Below are positions 37,130 to 41,753 of a stretch of 41,753 bases of DNA, piece by piece. A program made the position numbers and the translations under genes. The stretch comes from Clostridiales bacterium. Lineage in GTDB: Bacteria; Bacillota_A; Clostridia; Saccharofermentanales; Saccharofermentanaceae. The first letter of the stretch is position 1; each line of letters begins with the position of its first letter. Below the pieces are notes generated by a model that saw only the letters and a list, made by a program, of their open reading frames with translations, ran no database searches and was not told the origin of the DNA. Location of the stretch: assembly GCA_017649745.1 (NCBI GenBank), contig JAGCGE010000059.1, positions 1 through 41,753 of the forward strand, written 5' to 3'.

Positions 37130-37558
37130 ATGTCTACTAACGAAGAGTTCTTCAAGGAAGAACTTAAGAAGATGCTTAACGAATTGCCCGACGATTTCCG
37201 TGAGGGCTTGATGAAGATCATGTTGGCTAAAGCTGACATGGAAGTCGGAGATCCTGTAAAAAGAGAGTCAATTCGGAGGGATCTCATTAAATCCGGAAAT
37301 ACTGAATCACTCGAGGGTTTCATGACGGCTTGTCATATGTACGATACAAACAAGTGCGCCGTCCAGACCCTCGGGAATATCAAACAGATGCTTAGCCGAT
37401 TCGACGAACACAACACGTCAACCGCAAACTTGATCGAGAATCTCAAGCTCATCAGGCACATCTCGATGGTTATCGGGTTGGCTACTAACAGTATCGGTAA
37501 CAGCATAAAAGAATTCACGGGTGACATGAATGATCTTGCTGGGAAAACACCAAGTTGA
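37130..37558 (+). CDS. Helical protein preceding the SF2 helicase
   Basis: This 142-aa ORF follows AAAAGGAGAATTG. It is soluble and helical, with LKKMLNELPDDFREGLMKIM, a charged middle, and a Leu/Ile-rich C-terminal half (TANLIENLKLIRHISMVIGL) resembling a coiled coil. I do not recognise a family. It overlaps the helicase gene by 29 nt, so the two products may act together. Its leader contains AACTTAAA, as do the genes at 24440 and 39528. Confidence 0.6.
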   Translation: MSTNEEFFKEELKKMLNELPDDFREGLMKIMLAKADMEVGDPVKRESIRRDLIKSGNTESLEGFMTACHMYDTNKCAVQTLGNIKQMLSRFDEHNTSTANLIENLKLIRHISMVIGLATNSIGNSIKEFTGDMNDLAGKTPS

Positions 37559-38768
37559 CGCTCTCGATAAAATACGAACCGGATGCATTATCCATGGCGG
37601 AACCGGTTCAGGCAAGTCGAGAACGGCACTTGTATACTATTACACGCAGCACGGAGGAAAATTCCGTGTTATAGACGATGACCATGTGGAACTCACGGAT
37701 AAGATGAAGAATCCCCGTGACCTCTATATTATTACAACGGCTAAGAAGCGGGACACATACGAGTGGGAAGGTGAGATGACTCCCTTCCTGCTCACTCCCA
37801 ATGATGAGGACAAGGTATACAACCACAAAGTCGTAATAGACTCATGGAACAATATCAAGAAGTACAAGGATGTCCGCGGAGCATTCTTTATCTTTGACGA
37901 GCAGAGAGTAGTTGGTAGTGGGGCATGGGTTAAAGCCTTCCTAAGAATAACGAGGTTCAACCCATGGATTCTGCTATCAGCAACTCCCGGCGATACATGG
38001 AGTGATTACATTCCGGTCTTTATAGCTAACGGGTTCTATAGGAATCGTACAGACTTTAAAGATCAACACATCGTCATGAAACCGTTTACAAAGTTCCCTC
38101 AGATTGACAGATACCTCAACACGGGTCGATTGATTCGGTTACGTAACCGGATACTTGTCGACATGGACTTCCTGAGGGAAACGGAACAACACCATGAGTT
38201 TATCTTCACCGACTTCGACCGCATGGCTTATAAAAATGTGGCAAGAAGTCGATGGAATCCATATCAGAACAAGCCGATAGAGACTCCGGGCGAATTCTGT
38301 CAATGCCTCAGGCGGATGGTAAGCGATACAGACTCTCGACAACTCGCCATGCTGGAACTATTCGAGAAGCACCCGAAGCTGATAGTCTTCTATAACTTCG
38401 ACTACGAGAGGGAGATATTGCTTAATCTGGGATACGGTGATGGTGTCGAGATCGCGGAATGGTCTGGTCACAAGCATCAGCCGGTTCCTGATGGTAATAA
38501 GTGGGTGTACCTCGTCCAGTACAACGCTGGTGCGGAAGGCTGGAATTGCATAACGACTGACACCATCATCTTCTACTCGGAGAACTACTCTTACAAGATG
38601 ATGGAACAAGCAGCGGGAAGGATTGACAGGATGAATACGAAGTTTACGGATCTTTGGTATTACCATCTGACATCGAAGTCAAGTATTGAGTTGGCTATAA
38701 GACGGGCACTGGTCGAGAAGAAGCGATTCAACGAGACGAAGTTTGCATGCCAATGGAAAGGGTTTTGA
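37530..38768 (+). CDS. SF2 DNA helicase (phage DEAD-like)
   Basis: The ATG at 37530 is inside the 3' end of the previous gene. The 412-aa protein has Walker A GGTGSGKS (23-30), motif II FDEQ (122-125), motif III LSATPGD (149-155), and in the second RecA-like lobe NAGAEGWNC (~332-340) and motif VI EQAAGRIDRMN (~359-369). This is a compact ATP-dependent SF2 helicase or translocase of the phage Snf2/DEAD-like group. It follows the replicase genes and probably assists replication or recombination. Confidence 0.88.
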   Translation: MILLGKHQVDALDKIRTGCIIHGGTGSGKSRTALVYYYTQHGGKFRVIDDDHVELTDKMKNPRDLYIITTAKKRDTYEWEGEMTPFLLTPNDEDKVYNHKVVIDSWNNIKKYKDVRGAFFIFDEQRVVGSGAWVKAFLRITRFNPWILLSATPGDTWSDYIPVFIANGFYRNRTDFKDQHIVMKPFTKFPQIDRYLNTGRLIRLRNRILVDMDFLRETEQHHEFIFTDFDRMAYKNVARSRWNPYQNKPIETPGEFCQCLRRMVSDTDSRQLAMLELFEKHPKLIVFYNFDYEREILLNLGYGDGVEIAEWSGHKHQPVPDGNKWVYLVQYNAGAEGWNCITTDTIIFYSENYSYKMMEQAAGRIDRMNTKFTDLWYYHLTSKSSIELAIRRALVEKKRFNETKFACQWKGF

Positions 38769-38798
38769 CTCTGATTGACAAACACACTCTGATTTTTG

Positions 38799-38824
38799 CG
38801 CGAAAAACACACCCTGTATAGTGG
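38799..38824 (+). promoter_or_regulatory. Recurrent CGCG-RCA-TATAAT element, copy k
   Basis: CGCG at 38799, ACA at offset 10, TATAGT at 38817-38822, GG. It follows the helicase gene. Confidence 0.7.
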
Positions 38825-38858
38825 ACCGAAAGGTTACATTATTTAAGGAGTGTTATTT

Positions 38859-39101
38859 ATGAAAGCTTATGTTATCGTAAAGGACGGAGCCGTATTGATC
38901 GACAAAGGTATATTCGCAAGAAGGTATGACGCAAGTGTTGCTGTCGGTGAACTCGCAACAGAGTTTGTTGATAAAAACTCTTATATCAAACCGACGGTGG
39001 ATTACGACTTTGAAGGCGGTATTGCACTCGTCATGGTTGACGGCAAGATTAAAACGATTTTTAATGTGGTGGAATCGGAGGTCAAGGGAAAGCTCGCATG
39101 A
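38859..39101 (+). CDS. Small soluble phage protein, 80 aa
   Basis: The ATG at 38859 follows TAAGGAGTG. The product is a compact alpha/beta domain: AYVIVKDGAVLIDKG, ARRYDASVAVGELATEF, then strands ALVMVDGKIKTIFNV. No family is recognised. It ends VKGKLA, the same six residues and terminator hairpin as the next gene, showing that the 3' ends of these cassettes are duplicated. Confidence 0.6.
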   Translation: MKAYVIVKDGAVLIDKGIFARRYDASVAVGELATEFVDKNSYIKPTVDYDFEGGIALVMVDGKIKTIFNVVESEVKGKLA

Positions 39102-39120
39102 GCTTTTCCTTTTGCTTTTG
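39086..39120 (+). terminator. Intrinsic terminator overlapping a stop codon
   Basis: GGGAAAGCTC (39086-39095) pairs with GAGCTTTTCC (39100-39109) around GCAT, followed by TTTTGCTTTTG. The TGA is in the stem. Confidence 0.85.
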
Positions 39121-39146
39121 CGCGAAAAATACCTCCTATATAATGG
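39121..39146 (+). promoter_or_regulatory. Recurrent CGCG-RCA-TATAAT element, copy l
   Basis: CGCG at 39121, ACC in place of RCA at offset 10, TATAAT at 39139-39144, GG. Confidence 0.7.
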
Positions 39147-39190
39147 AACCAAACGGTTACCTAAAACTACTATACAAGGAGGAAACTACG

Positions 39191-39472
39191 ATGAAGATTT
39201 ATATGGTGTGCAACAATTATTGGGGCGGAGAGATGATCGATGAGGTTTTCGAGAGCAAAGAGGATGCTAAGGCAAGATGCTATGAGCTCGCTAACAAACT
39301 CAAAAATGAGGAGTGGGCGAGACATGGCTATGACTGGAGCAAAGACGGGCTTACGAAAGACTCTATCAAGATCCGCGAAGATGAAAAGGGCATGGTATGG
39401 ATCGAACTGTGGAGACATTTCTCACAGGTATTCAGGGTACAGGAACTGAAGGTCAAGGGAAAGCTCGCATGA
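39191..39472 (+). CDS. Small soluble phage protein, 93 aa
   Basis: The ATG at 39191 follows CAAGGAGGAAAC. The product looks like one folded domain: KIYMVCNNYWGGEMIDEVF, SKEDAKARCYELANKLKNEE, KDSIKIREDEKGMVWIEL. The order of strand, helix and strand with repeated E/K is, from memory, common in small phage proteins. Function unknown. It ends VKGKLA like its upstream neighbour. Confidence 0.6.
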   Translation: MKIYMVCNNYWGGEMIDEVFESKEDAKARCYELANKLKNEEWARHGYDWSKDGLTKDSIKIREDEKGMVWIELWRHFSQVFRVQELKVKGKLA

Positions 39473-39491
39473 GCTTTTCCTTTTGCTTTTT
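39457..39491 (+). terminator. Intrinsic terminator overlapping a stop codon
   Basis: GGGAAAGCTC (39457-39466) pairs with GAGCTTTTCC (39471-39480) around GCAT, followed by TTTTGCTTTTT. It is a copy of the terminator at 39086. Confidence 0.85.
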
Positions 39492-39497
39492 ATTTCA

Positions 39498-39528
39498 AAC
39501 TTAAATCTAAATTAGGAGGAACTTATTA
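39498..39528 (+). promoter_or_regulatory. Duplicated leader, copy 2
   Basis: AACTTAAATC lies exactly 30 nt before the start codon, then AAATTAGGAGGAA and TTATTATG. It matches the leader at 24410 almost base for base. Confidence 0.6.
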
Positions 39529-40055
39529 TGACTAACTTCAACAAGCAAGGGTATTCTCTTTCGGAAGTCGGACAGATACTGGGATGTCATTCCTGTACTG
39601 TCCGCAACTACGTCCTATCGGGGCATATGAAGGCACTTGTCCATCAACCCGGTCCTGCTGGTAGGCGTCTATACCGCATTACCAGAGAGCAGCTCTCCGA
39701 CTATCTCAAGGCTAATCGGGAACGCTATGACAAAGCGCTTCTCGATCAATTTATCATCGAGGAGAAACCGGTTGAGAAGGATAAGGACGTGGCGTACCCG
39801 GCAAAAAGCCTGTCAGAACTGACCGGCGCATGGGCTGGTCTTGCCGAGTGTGTGGCTCCGACTCCTGCTCCGGAACCAGAAAAGAAGTCCGGGCCGGTCG
39901 TTACGCTGAAGCGTTACCCGTCGTACACCATCATCGTTGACGGAAGAGTGTGCGTCGGCAACATAGAGAAGCGTACGGCAGCTGCTATCGTGCAGGCTCT
40001 TCTGGATGACAGACAGTGCAAGTTCGCAAGTATCACAGTAAATAAGACAGAGTGA
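39528..40055 (+). CDS. MerR/excisionase-type HTH protein
   Basis: This 175-aa protein follows TTAGGAGGAAC. Residues ~8-60 form a winged-helix DNA-binding domain of MerR/AlpA type (YSLSEVGQILGCHSCTVRNY, then GRRLYRITREQLSDYL). A Pro/Glu linker (~110-125) leads to a C-terminal beta domain (LKRYPSYTIIVDGRVCVGNI). It is probably a transcription factor or a DNA-binding accessory factor. It shares its leader with the alpha-CTD protein gene, so the two may be co-regulated. Confidence 0.72.
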   Translation: MTNFNKQGYSLSEVGQILGCHSCTVRNYVLSGHMKALVHQPGPAGRRLYRITREQLSDYLKANRERYDKALLDQFIIEEKPVEKDKDVAYPAKSLSELTGAWAGLAECVAPTPAPEPEKKSGPVVTLKRYPSYTIIVDGRVCVGNIEKRTAAAIVQALLDDRQCKFASITVNKTE

Positions 40056-40067
40056 GGAGGTGATGGT

Positions 40068-40631
40068 ATGAAACATATCCGGAAATTCGTAGACGATTGG
40101 TGTGTCAAACATCGGGATGACATGAAGAACGCCAGTGACGGCTCTGTCGCTCAGATCATGAGTGATCTCGAGAACGCTCAAATCGAGTTAATGATGGATG
40201 GGAGAAAACATCAGGACGAGATTGACCTGATTTATAAAGCGATGTATGCCGTTATCATGGGCGCTCACGAGGACTACTACCAGTACCGTTTGAAGAAGTT
40301 CGAAAGCGAAGCAATAAACCATACTATCGTGTATATGGAGCATGCACTCAATCCGTATTGTGATATCGACAGCGGTAGTATGCTTGACTACGCGCACGGC
40401 ATAATGGCTTTTGCGAAAGAGATACAAAGCCGTCTCGGTAAGCGCATCATCGACGAATACGACATCGAGATGCTTGACGAGATGGTAAGATGCCTTAGGG
40501 AAAAGCAGGACCGGATGTATCTCTGGAATAGTCTCCAGAAGCAAGGAGTCGCGTTATCCATGGACGAGCGATCTCAAAAACTGAGATTTGCAGAAACAAT
40601 ATTAAAAGGAGGACTTAGTAACCATGATTGA
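40068..40631 (+). CDS. Unassigned helical protein, 187 aa
   Basis: This ORF follows GAGGAGGTGATGGT. It is a soluble helical protein: IRKFVDDWCVKHRDDMKN, HQDEIDLIYKAMYAVIMGAH, EDYYQYRLKKFESEAINH, and a C-terminal EIQSRLGKRIIDEYDIEML. No domain is recognised. Its 3' end contains the ribosome-binding site and start of the next micro-ORF, suggesting an operon with the downstream Cys-rich genes. Confidence 0.6.
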   Translation: MKHIRKFVDDWCVKHRDDMKNASDGSVAQIMSDLENAQIELMMDGRKHQDEIDLIYKAMYAVIMGAHEDYYQYRLKKFESEAINHTIVYMEHALNPYCDIDSGSMLDYAHGIMAFAKEIQSRLGKRIIDEYDIEMLDEMVRCLREKQDRMYLWNSLQKQGVALSMDERSQKLRFAETILKGGLSNHD

Positions 40632-40683
40632 TTATGCAAACACTGAAAGAAGACCGTACGATGAAGAGTATATGGAGGAATGA
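40624..40683 (+). CDS. 19-aa micro-ORF
   Basis: An ATG at 40624 follows AAAAGGAGG at ~11 nt and overlaps the previous stop by 8 nt. The product is short, hydrophilic and acidic (IDYANTERRPYDEEYMEE). It may be a real microprotein, or a leader ORF coupling translation to the next gene, whose ribosome-binding site GGAGG lies in its last codons. Confidence 0.35.
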   Translation: MIDYANTERRPYDEEYMEE

Positions 40684-40685
40684 AG

Positions 40686-41111
40686 ATGGTGTATATCATT
40701 CAGTGTCTGATCAGTGGAATGTCGTCCAAGAAAGAGGAACTCGAAGCGTACCGACAGGAATTCGAAAAGCAGATTAGACGAGGTGTTCTGTTGCTTCCTA
40801 ACACTTTCAAACTGGTCGAGGTCGTAAAGACGGACTCCATCATCGACGTTGAAATCGTCAAAGACCAGACAAAGGCTGCTGAGAAAATTTATACCATTGG
40901 CGACGAAGAAAGGGAAGACCTTGGCGGAATATGCGACAACTGCCGATATTGGGTTGAACGTACTCCGCTTGGGCGAAACTGCGGGAAAGATCTTCGTGGC
41001 AATGACTGTGGATGGTGTGAGGCGAAAAGGCGCATCACGTCGCCTATCGCAGGCTGCAAAGACTATTTCAAGAATAAGAGTAAGGAGGAAAAAGAAAATG
41101 AAAGCTGTTAA
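40686..41111 (+). CDS. Cys-rich putative zinc-binding protein
   Basis: I chose the ATG at 40686, 7 nt after GGAGG (40674-40678). An ATG at 40680 is too close. The 141-aa product has a helical N-terminus (MSSKKEELEAYRQEFEKQI) and a C-terminal Cys cluster: CDNCRYWVE, NCGK, CGWCEAKR, and a final Cys in GCKDYF, which can form a zinc knuckle. Similar Cys clusters are found, from memory, in small phage proteins near replication genes. Function unknown. Its end overlaps the next gene. Confidence 0.6.
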   Translation: MVYIIQCLISGMSSKKEELEAYRQEFEKQIRRGVLLLPNTFKLVEVVKTDSIIDVEIVKDQTKAAEKIYTIGDEEREDLGGICDNCRYWVERTPLGRNCGKDLRGNDCGWCEAKRRITSPIAGCKDYFKNKSKEEKENESC

Positions 41112-41487
41112 TATTCACTGGGATGTTGACTACGATGCTAATGGGAACTATCTTCCCACAGAGGTCGAAATCCCCAAGGAACTCACTGATGAGGTCGAGA
41201 TCAGTAACTGGCTCAGTGACACTTACGGCTTCTGTCATGGTGGTTTCAGAATCGAGATGACGGAAGAAGAGCGTCAGAACTATTGTAAGGGCTGTGCGCG
41301 TAGTATCTATTCCGATGGTCCTCTCGCTCACAGTTGTGATATGAGCGTAGCGGATAACGGTTATTATAACCATGCTAACTATCCGTGCTATACGAGAGTC
41401 GAGGATAAAATGGGTATGATCCGATCAAAACAAAACGGCGAGCTTATTATCGCTTACACATCTAATAAGGAGGAAGAAAATGACTGA
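41098..41487 (+). CDS. Small Cys-containing phage protein
   Basis: The ATG at 41098 follows AAGGAGGAAAAAG. The 129-aa product has an N-terminal beta part (AVNIHWDVDYDANGNYLP, TEVEIPKELTDEVEISNWL) and a C-terminal Cys-bearing part (NYCKGCARSIYSDG, HSCDMSV, YPCYTRV). The four Cys and one His could bind zinc, and the first half resembles a small phage protein with a DUF-like fold. The role is not known. It overlaps the next gene by 8 nt. Confidence 0.6.
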   Translation: MKAVNIHWDVDYDANGNYLPTEVEIPKELTDEVEISNWLSDTYGFCHGGFRIEMTEEERQNYCKGCARSIYSDGPLAHSCDMSVADNGYYNHANYPCYTRVEDKMGMIRSKQNGELIIAYTSNKEEEND

Positions 41488-41753
41488 TTATACAAACGTA
41501 AACCCTGAGCAGGCTGTTATCGAGAACCGCCTCAACGAGCTTGAACAGGAGAATAAGAAACTCAAGGCGGGGCGCATCTTCGGTGTGGTCCTTGCGCTCG
41601 GCTCCGTAGCCGCTGCTGTGTATTGCGGCAAGAAACTGTCAGATGTGATGGGCGTCGTCAACTCAGCTATCACCGACGTGTCTTCGCTCACGTACATCGA
41701 TGTCCAACAGGCTATCGTGGATAAGGCAGTCGAGAAGGCTGCTCAGAACGCTG
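41480..41753 (+). CDS. Coiled-coil membrane protein (3' truncated)
   Basis: The ATG at 41480 follows GGAGGAAG, overlapping the previous stop. The frame stays open to the window end, so the gene continues outside. The visible 91 residues have a coiled coil (IENRLNELEQENKKLKAG), one membrane helix (~residues 34-50, FGVVLALGSVAAAVYCG) and then a helical domain. The layout recalls the membrane proteins in the 25-31 kb block. Function unknown. Confidence 0.6.
   Translation, partial: MTDYTNVNPEQAVIENRLNELEQENKKLKAGRIFGVVLALGSVAAAVYCGKKLSDVMGVVNSAITDVSSLTYIDVQQAIVDKAVEKAAQNA

Noticed and set aside
1..41753. CRISPR arrays, insertion sequences or transposases.
   Set aside because: No regularly spaced direct repeats of CRISPR type and no transposase motifs were seen on either strand.

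Overview
The window is part of a temperate tailed-phage (siphovirus) genome or prophage, most likely from a gut-type Bacillota (Clostridia) host. The host inference rests on the near-universal GAAAGGAGG ribosome-binding sites, the Gram-positive tail order (tape measure, Dit, Tal), a CHAP endolysin, and a phage protein whose RNA polymerase alpha-CTD domain resembles the Firmicutes version. All genes lie on the + strand except the integrase. Capsid, portal and terminase genes would lie upstream of position 1. No lysogeny repressor is visible.

Region 1 (1-19420) is virion and lysis. It runs: an Ig-like protein, head-tail connector/terminator-like proteins, the tail tube, three unassigned Gln/Asn-rich proteins, two tail assembly chaperone-like proteins, a gp10-like protein, an 1823-aa tape measure, Dit, an 1165-aa Tal with two large inserted blocks, a run of tail-tip and fibre proteins (one with a pyocin-knob-like domain), two small membrane proteins (holin candidates), the endolysin and a small ferritin-like helical protein.

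Region 2 (19421-21182) is the integration module: an attP-like intergenic region with an imperfect inverted repeat, a leftward tyrosine integrase with an N-terminal zinc ribbon, and a rightward excisionase-like gene. A perfect sigma-70-type int promoter has its -35 box inside an inverted repeat whose half-sites recur at the far end of the int gene.

Region 3 (21183-24440) is a dense array of mini-cassettes. Each has a recurrent 26-nt element (CGCG, 6 nt, RCA, 5 nt, TATAAT-like, GG), then usually a strong ribosome-binding site, then a small often membrane-spanning ORF or a tRNA-like RNA, and often a terminator hairpin that incorporates the stop codon. Twelve copies occur, down to 39.1 kb. A gene in this region (24440-25195) encodes a helix-turn-helix plus alpha-CTD protein, a natural candidate regulator.

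Region 4 (25198-31498) is a block rich in membrane proteins, with three diverged DUF6353-like paralogues and several small phage proteins of unknown function.

Region 5 (31537-38768) is replication: a 1393-aa fusion of SF3 helicase, archaeo-eukaryotic-type primase and family B DNA polymerase, a possible ssDNA-binding protein, a zinc-ribbon fusion protein and an SF2 helicase. Two of these long ORFs contain an in-frame internal Shine-Dalgarno and start codon at a domain boundary, which suggests gene fusions or dual translation products.

Region 6 (38769-41753) holds more mini-cassettes, a HTH protein, Cys-rich small proteins and the start of a further membrane protein that runs off the window.
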